Positions 31,605 to 43,500 of a stretch of DNA of 64,000 nucleotides are shown in pieces; position 1 is the first letter of the stretch, and each line of letters opens with the position of its first letter. Position numbers and translations under genes: made by a program. The notes beneath the pieces are model-generated. The model worked only from the letters and a program-made list of their open reading frames with translations. It was not told where the DNA came from and ran no database searches. The stretch comes from Gymnopus androsaceus JB14 (Eukaryota; Basidiomycota; Agaricomycetes; Agaricales; Omphalotaceae): the NCBI GenBank assembly GCA_009733575.1, contig ML769599.1, positions 21,767-85,766 on the forward strand, in the 5' to 3' direction.

Positions 31605-33928
31605 ATGATGTCCAAACACGCTCAGCTTTCAAATGCTCCTGCCAGCCTTCGGCCGGTATTCTATACTGACGATCACACTGGGAAAACCTACACGATTCAT
31701 CCTCGTTCCCCGAGTGACTACCATCACCGCGCGCAGAGCTATGGCAAGGAGAACTACCAGGCTGGTCATCCTCAGCGTGGCTTTTCCCAGACCCAAATGC
31801 CTCAACAGAACAATTCTATGGTGCCAATCTTGATCGCTTGTTTTCAGAAATGAAACTAATACGTCTTTTAGTTGAAGCAGCCCTTCATGTACAATCCGAC
31901 GGGCTACAATGTCAGTCACAGCGATCCACATGCTGCTCGTGTTGGTGGTCATGTACCGCAATCTCACCTAATGCCACGCAATGCTGCTCTCAATCCTATT
32001 GCTCAGCGGTATACCGTGCCCGTTGTCAGTTATCAGGGTGGCCCTTCGCAGCAAGATCGTCAGGCCGCGGGTGCCACTGAACGTGCAACTGTTTATCGTC
32101 CCACTCCCAACTTTGAACCTATACACTCCTTTCATTCTCGTCCAACGGATCGAGTATCGTACTCGGCGGATCCACGAAACGGCGAGATCGACCCTTACCT
32201 TCTCGAACCTTACGCGCTCTGTATCCAGGGTGGACCATCGCTCGACCACTCCTCTTCACGTTTCTCGCTCATTCGGGACAGCTTTATCAATCATGAATGA
32301 ATTTCATCCAAGTCATGGTTCTTCTGCTGCTGCTGCCATGCAGACAAGAAACCTGACTCGCACCCAGGGCGCTCGTGCGAGCATTGATTCTGGTCGTAAT
32401 CTACGTATGATCAGAACAGTGGTTTATTCGACGACGATTCGAGCACTGTGCGCGGTAGTATCGGTACTATAACACCTAACTCGGCACGAATCAGGTCTAC
32501 TCGACGTTCAGTGGACCACCGTATAGATTCACGCCAGATGATATCTACGAATAACACTCATGAGGAAAGTGCAGTGTTACAGAGACAACATCGTGTTTCT
32601 AGAGAGGGACGCGGGGGCCGGACTCGAAAACCTATGGATGGTGATTACGCACACTTCGATTCCTGGATAGACCAGCCAGAAGAAGGCTCTGATATCCGAC
32701 ATCATGCTAATTCCGTCAACGCTGTCGAACATGTAGGTTCACGTTCTCGAGCTGAATCCTTCAACGAATACGCAGCTGTGTCTGTCCCTGATCATCTTAT
32801 CCATCCAATTGATTTAATCAAGTTGAGCGATCCAGGCCCTCAGCTCGAGGAGACTAGTGTATGCTATCCAGATTGCTTCATTTGCGGTCTTATGCATTTA
32901 GATGTGATGGAGGTTCGCTTACCCAGATCTCAAAATCTGTGAGTACATACTCCGCTTCTATCTCATCTTAATAATTTACAAGTTTGCAAAGTCCATGGCT
33001 AGAAGCCGCACTCCTGAACGCTTCTCTTTACTATCATCCAAGAGAGTGCATCAACTGGCTCCTATCTCAAGCACATAATCCTGACGTGGTGGTGTATATC
33101 TCTCGCTATCTAATCAGAGCCGTCTCGTGCTGGTCTCCTGAAGCAGTTATACTGGAATTCTTCACAAAGCTGGTCGAGGATATACATTCGTTTCTATCAG
33201 CCATCAATCGTCTAGGTGACTTTTGTGAAGATCTAGTTGTTGAATCTGGACATACTCTGAGGAAGATTTTTTCGCTGGTGAGTATCATACTGTATACAGC
33301 TGGGGAGCCACAGCCGATTTTCCCCCTCTAGGATGTTCCTCCCGGAACCACTAATACGCGACATAATTACCTCTTTGGTATTGGATGGAGGCAAGCATAC
33401 TTCTTTGGCGGTCTGTTTAGCTTGGATTTTATGCCAATTAGCTACTTCATGGCACATCTGTCGTTTCTACTTGAAGGCGCTCCGCATGTCACTCGCGTTG
33501 ATGCTATTCGAAACATGATTGTTGCAGCAGGGCCAAAACTTTGTCACCCGCACAACGTTCGAGATCTTGGGGACTTTATCGTGAAACTACGCAGAAAATA
33601 CGTGCTGCCTGCTCCTGGAGGTCGATTCCCTGATGTTTTATTCGCAAAGGAGGAAGACAAGCAAGACGTTTTCGAGCGAGTTCGATCCGCGATGAAGGTG
33701 CGTTCCACCAGCAACTTTTTAGTAGCTATTTCTCACTGTGTTCGGCTAGACCATTGAGAGCAGAATCCATATGTGGAGAGTGAAATCTCTTTAGCAGGCA
33801 GTATAGATAGATCACTGACACATCTTGAAAGTGTTGTCAGCAGTTCAGGTAAAAATCCTTTACGGGCTATGTACAGTAGTATGTTTGGATATTTCCAGGA
33901 ATCAGGAATCAGTACTTATTTGGAGTGA
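31605..33928 (+). CDS. Unrecognised protein with a low-complexity N-terminus and a helical C-terminal domain
   Basis: Family not recognised. The first half is polar and Pro/Ser/Gln/His-rich (MMSKHAQLSNAPASL onward). The second half is helical, with WLEAALLNASLYYHPRECIN, YISRYLIRAVSCWSPEAV, FFTKLVEDIHSFLSAI, FSLDFMPISYFMAHLSFLL and GDFIVKLRRKY. The repeated helices recall an ARM or MIF4G-like fold, which is only an inference. Introns are at about 31827-31871, 32941-32988 and 33271-33329. Two frame changes (near 32296 and 32407) are probably single-base errors. The last exon ends at 33928. Confidence 0.6.
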
Positions 33929-34398
33929 ATGTGCGGGTTTCCTGTCAAACATAGCCTGTAGGCCATATGATATCATTGAAATTGCATTCACAATTCACGA
34001 ACGTTTGAGTGAACTGTGACGTACACAATTTTTGAACACAGTATGTGTATCTCTTGCAAAGGTAGCTTGAAGGTAGTCTCTTGAATCTTCCAACGAAACC
34101 TTTGGTAAACGGCGAAGATTTGGAAGAAGACATGGAAGCTTTCGGTTGGCGCCTGATTTCGCCTGTTTAAATTTGAAGCGATCTAATCTTATCCATCGAT
34201 TCAAATTTTATGGCACACGACTATTCGCAATTGAAGAAGAGGCTTTGCGCCTCAACTCCACCCTATTATTTTCATCTCCGGGTAGCGAACGTGTGCTACA
34301 TAGTAAGCGGCATATAAAACCGCTCTTCCAGTCAATTGACGATTCAACTTTCCGCTCCACTAGCACTGTAACCGGTATCGACTCTGTCTCTGTCCGAT

Positions 34399-36423
34399 AT
34401 GGCTCAGGATACAGCTCAGGAAAATGAACGAGATCAGGCTTCAGTTCAGGGAAGCGCCCCTCTCGAAGAATATGAGCTTGCGAATGGGAGGGCTCCATAC
34501 TTGCTCACTATGACCGAGTTCAAGCTCCTTGGAATTGCCGGGGTCGGGTTTTTCTTGGACGGTCAGTTTTTTCTTCACCGTCGTATACACCAGAATCTTA
34601 CCTGGTGTCTTCCGTAGCATATGATTTGTTCATTATAAATCCCGTATTGACCATGCTTCAATATCGCTTATATGGAGGAAACTCCCTCCCTGCGGGCCTT
34701 CATGGCCTTGCCAACGCCGGAGCCAATATTGGAAGCGTCATTGGACAGTTCACATTCGGGTACCTAGCAGATAGCTTAGGTCGTAAAGCCATATACGGCA
34801 AAGAGCTTATGCTCATTATCTTCGCCACCATTATGTGCATCACTGTTCCCACCGGCTCTCTCTCCCCCAATTCTTGCCTCATCTACTTGGCTGTTTTCCG
34901 TATCATTCTAGGTATCGGCGTGGGAGGAGATTATCCAATGTCCGCGTCTGTCACAACCGACAGGTCGAATCTGAGGAAGCGAGGTACCATGCTTGCATAT
35001 ATCTTCGCGAATCAAGGTTGGGGCAGCTTTGTCGGCGCTTTGGTCACTATCATTGTCCTTGCCTGTTACAAGCACGTTATGAACGACGAGGGCGAAACAA
35101 GTAAAGTTGATGGCGTTTGGAGGATTGTCATTGGTGTTAGTCTCATTCCGGCCTTTGGAACGCTGTACCAGCGTATCACTATGCCAGAAAGCAAACGGTA
35201 CATGGAAGCAAAACAAATGACGGATCGCAATTCAGAAACGGACTTGGAGAAAGAGATTCGTGTAATAAAAGAGGCTGATCAACATTCGGAGGGCATTTCT
35301 GGTTCATCGTCTGATATTGAGGAGAAAAAACGGGCAGTGCGCAATGCTCACCCGGGGCATGATGATTCTCCCGAGGCCCTCGCAACGAAGAAGGACAAGG
35401 CAGCAGTTCAAGGGAATTCCTCGCATACTTTTCCGAATGGCGCCACGCTAAAATTCTCATTGGAACATGTAGCTGTTGGTTTTTCCTTGATATTGCGTAC
35501 GTGTTTGAGCGCGTTAAATCTTGTTCAGTGTTGAAATATCTCTTTCTAGCTTCTACGGAATTAACCTCAACCAGAATGTTGTTCTAACGCAGATTGGCTT
35601 TGCGGGGAAGACAGGAACTGATTGGGAAAAGTTGTTCAATCTGTCGACTGGTGATATCATTGTCACTGCTTTGGGGTTCGTTCCCGGTAAGTGAAGAGCA
35701 CTTTTAAAAAATCTTGCGTATTCACGGATTTCCTCAGGGTACTATGTTACCGTCCTCCTCATCGAAAGGTTGGGTCGAAAGTGGATCCAAATTCAGGGTT
35801 TCTTACTTGAAGCACTGTTCCGTAAGATTCTCTTTTTGTTTGCTTTCGACAGAACAACTAATTTTCTTTCACTTAGTTGCTATTCTCGCTGGCAAGTTTC
35901 AACACCTTGAGCCATGCTGCATTCATTGTGAATTTTGCACTTCTCCAGGTAGATGCCACCCGTCATTTTCGTATGTCTTTCCAATGCTAATTTTATGTCC
36001 TGTAGTTTTTCTTCAATTTTGGAGCCAACGCTACGACATATGTAGGTTTTCTCAATCCTTCCCATTGTGGCGCCACTAACTTGTCCTCAGTGTTATCCTG
36101 CAGAGGTCTTTCCTACCAGATTCCGTGCGTTTGCGCATGGTATCAGCGCCGCATGCGGTAAAGCAGGTGCCATTATTTCTTCACTTGCGTTCAACTCGCT
36201 CAGTGAGGCTGTTGGTACCCCTGTCGTCCTATGGAGTACGTCTATCGATCATGTGCCGTTTCTTCAGCTTATATTGTTCATAGTTTTCTTCGGGTGCTGT
36301 ATTGCGGGCGCAATTTGCTCACTTCTCCTTCCTGAGGTGAAAGGACGTGATCCGGATCTTGTTCTAGCTGAAGAGATTCGGGAGGCAAGAGAAAAGAAGA
36401 AAGTTTTGAAGGGCGTTTCTTAG
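34399..36423 (+). CDS. PHO84-type inorganic phosphate transporter (MFS)
   Basis: Twelve-helix proton/phosphate symporter of the plasma membrane. Features: [17 protein letters not shown] (split by an intron at 34561-34617), [34 protein letters not shown], a long acidic central loop, [50 protein letters not shown] and a short C-tail ending KKVLKGVS. Seven short introns. Two frame changes, near 35408 in the loop and an extra G at 35909 (before [12 protein letters not shown]), are probably sequence errors. Tandem with the SLY41-like gene. I cannot say which paralogue it is. Confidence 0.85.
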
Positions 36424-36757
36424 TGTCATCTCCTAAAAGTACTCTGTAATTTCCTGTCCCTGCTACGGACTCGCGACGTTTCCCCCTTGTAATATCGAAC
36501 TCTATATATCTTATTTACTTCTGTACTGCTACGAAATTCGAATCAAAACGCGTTCCAATACTTAGCGTCTGAAACGCCCAGGGTGGCCATCAGTGGCTAT
36601 TCCGACGGTCCGTGGTCCGCATAGCCCGTGTCGAAATAGGGACGCAGTTGGACATTCTTCGTTTCCCTCATTTGCGTAAAAATTCGGTTATCGCAAGCTC
36701 GGACTTGCGACGTCCTATTTATCATCTACTCTCTTACCCGATAATTCGTCCAACGGA

Positions 36758-38448
36758 ATGTATAAACCCTCGACCTCGGAATATGGGTCGCATAAAAGTC
36801 AAGGGTTCGGATTGCCCAACGGAAATTCTTGGGGGCATACTTCGATGCTCCCTGTAAACGAGAAAAGGAGAGGCAGCGAAGAAAGCAATGTCCTGAAGAG
36901 CGTCACTTCATTCGCTATGGGTGCCTTTTCCCTGATAAAGAAACAGATATCGCGGTCTTTCTCGCAACGACAAACCAGCAGTCGACCGATGACCAACTCT
37001 GCTTTAACCAGCATTTCCACCAACCTTACTTTTATCCTACTCTGTGGCCTCTGGTATATGACTTCGGCATTATCGTCTAATACTGGAAAAGCTATCATGA
37101 ACGAATTTCGCTATCCCATCACCCTCACCTTTGTACAGTTTGGCTTTGTAGCCTTTTACTGTTTACTGCTCATGTCCCCGGTTCTACGGTTTTCCAAGTT
37201 GCGCTCACCAACAAAAACTATCTTGAAGGACACGATCCCCATGGGTATTTTTCAAGTCGGAGGTCATGTCTTTTCAAGTATGGCTATCTCTCGTATCCCG
37301 GTTAGCACAGTTCATACGATCAAAGTACGTGCTTATCGGTTTGGGGTTTGTATCGTTAAACTTATGCTTTGCTGCAGGCATTGTCCCCCCTTTTCACCGT
37401 CACAGCCTATGCCTTGCTGTTCGGCGTAAGCTACTCTGCCAAAACATACACCTCCTTACTACCACTTACTATCGGAGTGATGCTGGCATGCTCGTTCGAT
37501 ATTTCGGCGTCGAACTATGTTGGGCTCCTGTGTGCTTTCGGATCAGCCCTTGTCTTTGTCTCTTCCAACATCTTCTTCAAGAAGATCATGCCCACAAACA
37601 GCGGAGGCGGACTCTCATCCCAGTCTTCGCTGAAGCTAGATAAAATCAACCTACTCTTCTACTCTTCCAGCATGGCATTTTTGCTCATGGTCCCAATATG
37701 GCTTTGTTATGACTTGCCGGTCTTCCTATCTTCATCCGACCATATCGCTCATCCCTCTCATGGGCATTCAAATCCACACTCGGTGACCTACTACTTCATC
37801 ATGAACGGCACTGTTCATTTTGCGCAGAATATCATTGCTTTCGTCATCCTTTCTTCCACATCCCCTGTCACATACTCGATCGCGTCCCTCATTAAGCGCG
37901 TTGCTGTCATTTGTATAGCGATCGTGTGGTTCAACCAGTCCGTACATCCTATCCAGGCGTTCGGTATATTACTTACCTTTGCCGGACTGTACATGTACAA
38001 CAACGCCAAGAGCGACGTGGAGAAGGGTGAAAAGAAGATGTTGAGAGTAGAGGCGGCCAATAAGATGATGCTGCCTTCCACTAGGGCAGATGCACGAATG
38101 ATGGCTGGAAACGAGACTCCCTCGGAATCTTATTCGATGCCGCCTCACGATATGGCAATAACCTCGGCTACTGGTTTGGATTCTCCCTCTGTCATCCACG
38201 GTAGACCTCGTGCACCTTCTGCAGCTTCACACCTTAACACCTATAATCTATCTGTGAAAATCACACCTCCCTCGTTGAGTGCGAACCGTTCGCCCAACGA
38301 TCGAATGTCATCCCCGACCGATTCGTATCCCTCACCACCGCCGTCTTTGGATTCCCCGCCGTCCCCCACGGTCCCGCTCCAAAGCACACAAACAGGAGAG
38401 CTGTTTGATATCTCAGCGCATTCTAATAGGACAATTGCCGTTTCATAA
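36758..38448 (+). CDS. Triose-phosphate/nucleotide-sugar transporter family, SLY41-like
   Basis: A DMT-superfamily carrier with about ten helices. A basic Ser-rich N-terminus is followed by LTFILLCGLWYMTSALSSNTGK, YPITLTFVQFGFVAFYCLL, IPVSTVHTIKALSPLFTVTAY, FGSALVFVSSNIFFKKI, ISSTSPVTYSIASLIKRV and FAGLYMYNNAKSDVEK. A long Ser/Pro-rich tail ends SNRTIAVS. One intron (37325-37377) joins in frame; intact. Its homologues include yeast Sly41 of the ER/Golgi. The substrate cannot be read from sequence. Confidence 0.85.
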
Positions 38449-39063
38449 GTATTTATTCTTACATCTATCACATATATCCCATAGACCTTTCAAGTTGTCC
38501 TGTCCTAGTTTACTAGCTGGAATGGAATCAGAATTCGGAAGTCTCTAACCATTATTTTTACGATCTTTGCACCTTACATTCTTTGTAAAACTACATACAT
38601 ATCTAGATATTTCTTACCCAAGGACGAACTTTGAAAACGGATTCTGCGTAAGCGCGTGACGATGATACATCAGTCTATAAGCGCGCGCTTATTTTTCATC
38701 CCCGACTCTCAAACGAAGTGCAGAGAAAGGGCCTTGTCTGCTGCGATCGAGCTTCCCACACTCGAAAAGGCCGCATTTAGTTAATCGGTCTTCTTATCTT
38801 GTAAATTTATAAGCAGAATCTGTCATTTCCTCTGACTGTCCCCCTATATATGGCTTATCTTGACGGGTCAGCGGACCGGACAGTCATACACTTTCTGTCA
38901 TCTGTGTCGCAGTTCAACGGCTGTTTCAAGCCGTGGCCTCTTGTTGTTTACCACTTCTGACCCACAGCCGCTGGTATTGACCATTATTGACTATCCAATG
39001 CAATCTCTCAATGACCTTGTTCATTATCTGAATTCCGAACCCTTGTGGTCTTCCCAATAGACT
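38449..39063. other. Intergenic, no gene seen
   Basis: 3' flank of the SLY41-like gene, then AT-poor DNA leading into the helicase-like remnant. One short ORF (38860-39060) could be part of the remnant. Confidence 0.35.
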
Positions 39064-40289
39064 GTACAGCATGACACACTCTTTGCATTGCCTTTAACTG
39101 AGCTCAAGCTTGTGGTACCGTCTACCCACCGTGTGTCTAAGGAGTCTGCAATTGACTCTATCCTATGTGCTAGCAACGCTATCCTTTCCAATCACTTGCA
39201 TTATATTGCAGCAGCAGATGCTATCAAAACTTATTTTGGTTCAAACATTGCACTCAAATTCCACCTCTCCCTCCCTCCTGGTCAACCTGTCCATACCTCA
39301 GCACATGCATTGTGTTCTGCAGCTAATACACAATTTATATCCGCATTTTTGGCTGCACAACCCCAGAGTGATATTAATTTTATGATCGAAAGGCTCCCCA
39401 TGAAGACAATGAAGCTGGGTTCTGACAAGCAGACATATTCATCGACTTCCCAATACAGTCTCGGTAAAGTTCAGCGCAAAAATATTTACGATCTTCTTGC
39501 TGTTTGTTTCCAGTGCAACTTCCACTTACTTTTTACAATGGATTCTTCAACGCCAATACAAAAACTCCAAATTAAGTATCCAATCAGTTGCATGCTAAAA
39601 GACATACTTAAAAAGCAAATTTAAGTCAACCTCTTTCAAGAATGCCCTTCATCATGCCAGAGGTGAGTCAGACAGTACCGTTTGCTTTCAACTTACCCAT
39701 TATCAGAGCTCAAGCAATGCTAAAAAAATTCTGAACATCGTGGAGACGCATCAGCTTATGCAACTAGGAGATGCAGTGCACAGTCTCGATCTGCTGCGCA
39801 TACTGGTGTCTGGTTTGTCTGGGGCAGGGAAGACCCTCGTGCATGCTATGTACAAATCATTTGAACGGAATCACTGCAAAGATCTTCTATTTGCGACTTC
39901 TTCTGTTGCTGTAACTTGGATCTCACATGCTGGCAGACTCGTTAACAACCCCGCCTTCAAATACCTTATTATCAATGATGCCACCTTGTTCAACATCTCA
40001 TCCTTAATACTTATCAAGTTTTTGGGACATGCTTGCTCATGATGAGGTTAGCATCATTGTCCTGGGAAGTTTCGAGCCACTCCTGTCCGTGAGCGCAAGG
40101 AGTTTGTATTTATGTGGAGGTATTTCCTTTGAGGGCCATTTCTTGCACTTCCAGAGATTGCAACTAGAGCAGGACAAGGTTTTGCGTGTCTGGAGAGAGA
40201 AGCTGGAGAAAGAGATGCGTTTGGAGGCTATTGTCCGCCGTCTCATTAATCTGTTGATGAATTCAAGTGTGGGCCGTCTCCTCCGTTAG
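39064..40289 (+). pseudogene. Helicase-like transposon remnant
   Basis: Broken frames resemble the PIF1-like helicase proteins of basidiomycete mobile elements: LDLLRILVSGLSGAGKTLVHAM (P-loop), LLFATSSVAVTWISHAGRLV, and YLIINDATLFN in place of the expected IDEASM-type Walker B. The pieces are in three frames with stops between, and the Walker B acid is changed, so it is inactive. An attribution to Helitrons is an inference only. Confidence 0.5.
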
Positions 40290-40503
40290 GATGCTTAGTA
40301 CCCATTCTCGTTCACATAATTATTTAAGTGGTTATCTTTCTGCTGGTACTCAAACTTAGACCGCTTGTAGACTGCTCTCATTATTGGGTTGCTTAGTAAG
40401 CACCGGACTGGGAGTCGGGGACCTGCCGCTGCACGCGGCGCTACAATACGTTACACAACTTACAACTTACAAGAAAGGCGGGTCCTTCTGCTTTGATACC
40501 AAT

Positions 40504-43500
40504 ATGTCGTCCGAATCGGATACTATTGAACCATTCCAGGAGGTCAGTCGAGCTGAGAATCTGGTGAATTTAGATACTGAAGCTCGACAAAGTCAGAGGT
40601 GTCGGGTGATAATGGAACGATGTATATCTTTCAGTGGTTGTCTTCGACAGAGAAGAAAGCAGCCAATCTTCCAGCAGTGCGTTCTCAGATGCTCTATCTT
40701 AACATTCCAAGCTGACCAGCACTTAGGATCAACTAAAAACTCAGCAAGCCGATCTTGAAGCTACTCTCGTCAAGATCATACTTGCTCCTGCTCCGTATCC
40801 TGCCCCAGGACGCGCAACAAGGAATGTTGTTGCAAGATGCTTAATCGCATTATACAGCCGCGGAGAGACTAGAACGCTGTTTGACACACTACAGGCTTTC
40901 ATGAAAGTCACTTCGGATTTCAAGACAGTGGACAGAGATGTATACAAGACGTAGGCTGACTTCATTTACAGAGATTTTCTTGGTTTAACTCTACCTGTAG
41001 TGCAGCGTTCTCTTGTGTTGGAGATTTAATGGCTGTTTATGGGGCCCAGGTGCGCGTCTTAGAGTTTCTTTAAACAGGAGAGTGCATTGACGTCCTGCAT
41101 AGTACATGTCATTTATGGCGGAGATCATTATTGTGACCCTAAAGACTTCAAAATCGTCTAATGTAAATCCACGTCTCTTCCCGGATAGGCCGATCTCATC
41201 ATATAACTATTCCGCAGACACCTTTGCTCAGATACCACGCTCTCCTAGCACTCAAAAAATCGCTCGATGCAGCCAAACGTGCAGTCTCGGAATCTGCGTT
41301 CAAGGATATTTTGAAACAAATGAAGTCGTTTTAAGCGACAAATGTTTACCTGTTGAACGTGCCGCTGCAGACGTGAGCTTTTCTCATCTGAACTTGGGGT
41401 CTAATACTGAGGCTTTTCCAGGTTCTAATATCGTTATTTTCCGGCGCCGATGGTCGTGTTCTGACCTCAGGCGATGTTGATTCTATACTAGGCTTGGCGG
41501 TGAAGAGTCTGGAGGGTGCAGACCAAGCAACGCGTCAATCGCTTGCTCGACTTGTGGGTCAAATACTTGCTTCGACTCAGATCGAACGAGCGGTTCCAGT
41601 ACCCGAAGTCGCTCAGAAGAACAAGAAAGACGCAGACGGGAATGATGACGGTCCCAGTTCACCTGTGCAGGCAGCAGCAGAAGTTACCAAGCCAATGTTG
41701 ACACCAGCCGAGATGTTCAATCATCTTTCCATCCACTTCAATAAGCCCAACTCAACTCGGAAATTCCGAATTGGTTTGTTCGACTGTTATGTCGCACTTC
41801 TGAACAATCTCGGAGCGAGCTTTGTAGAGACCAGCTATGCTCTCATCGTCTCTCATTTCGTGACGGAAATCGTGTCAAACCCCCGAAACAACACTACACG
41901 CTACGAAGTATTGCTAATACGCACTCTGGTCGGAATTATCCTTCGAGATCTCATCGGTGTTAGAATGCTTAGCGAGCAGGGGCAGATTGGAGCAATTCGA
42001 GAGCTGTCCACCGCTTATATCAAACGTTGGCCCGCGATGATGCCTGGTCAGACCGCCCCACCATCCTCAGTACTAGTGGTTGTTTTGAGGGAGGTCGCAG
42101 GTTTATTGCAACAGCTTGGGAACGCGCCTCCTCCAGTCCAAGATGCCCTTGGTGAACCCTTGGTGACCCTTCTTGGACATCCAAGCCATACAACTCGTGC
42201 AACTGCGTCTTGGGCACTTCGCTGCTTCTGTTACTCTACTCCGCTCCGTCTTCCCAAGACGGTCATAACAGTCATCGATATGCTACAACGGGATCTGACT
42301 TCCATTCTTTCACCCGCCGCCCCATCTGACATCGATTCCAGGACGCTGGGTCATGCGTATGGCCTCGCTGCTCTTGTTTCTATCATCCGAGAACGGCCAT
42401 TGTATGTTTCGTACGATGTCAGCGCCAAAGTTCTTGACATGGCCATTCAACTTCTCAGACGCGCTGGCGAGCATGATGTCAAAATAGCCAGTGTGGAAGT
42501 TGAGGTTTCTTGGATCCTCATTGCATCTTTGATGTCACTTGGGCCAAATTTTGTACGGCCACATCTCCCCCAGCTTCTCGTCCTATGGCGTAACGCACTC
42601 CCGAAACCCACGATGAAGGATTCAGCGAACAATGCAGGAAGGGCGTTGGGTGAATGGATGTTCCTCCTGCAAGTAAGGGAAAGTGCCTTGGGGGCCATCC
42701 ATTGTTTCTTGCAGCACAACACGACTCTTGTTAATCTTGATGTTGGCCGTCGCATCGCTTCTCTTCTCGGAAATGCTCTCTCTTTCGCCAACAATTTTGT
42801 CACCTTGAATATCGATGAAGCACCCGAAACTCAGATGCCGAACGTACTCAAAAAAGGTCTTACTGTGAAGGGCAGAGAATCTTTGCTCCGTAGAAGAGTG
42901 TATCAATGCTTCTCCATTTTAGGGTTCTCTGGAATTACCGAATCTACTCAATCCACCCTCCTCCAATCGGTTGTCAGCTTATTCGCCAGTCCCGAAGGCT
43001 ACACCGGGTCATCGGTACAAGCTGCTATTGCTACCTCATCAGGAAGTTTCACCAATGTGTGGCAAAGTGTCGATGGGTATGCGTATGGAGTCACCTTCAC
43101 AGAGGTTGCGGATGATAGTGTCGTCGCTAACGATGCTGCCGTGAATGGAGGTGACAAGCTCAATCGAGATACAGTCGAACTCGCGATTGATACTTTGGTG
43201 CGTGTTCTGCGTCCAATGCTCCTCTTTTTTTTTTTCGAAAACAAATTTTTCTGGATAGCTACGGAAGCCCGTCCTCGCTGGATGTGAACACGACCCTCTC
43301 AGTTTATGTCAAATCGATGTATCGAGCAACGAGTATCAGATGGTTGAGCCACCGCCTCCCGCCACCGCTGTCATCGACTCTGCCATAAATCTTTTTGCAG
43401 AGCTGCTTCCACTACAGGACTTGACATCTATCACTCGCACAATAACACAATTACTCGAATCTGTCCGCTCCCCAAAACTAGAGAAGAATGTTGGTCGGAA

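Noticed and set aside
40388..40445. tRNA-like stretch (CCGGACTGGGAGTC, Pro-type anticodon loop) that might be a tRNA gene or SINE head
   Set aside because: The anticodon stem is mismatched and no B box or T arm can be formed, so I did not call an RNA gene.
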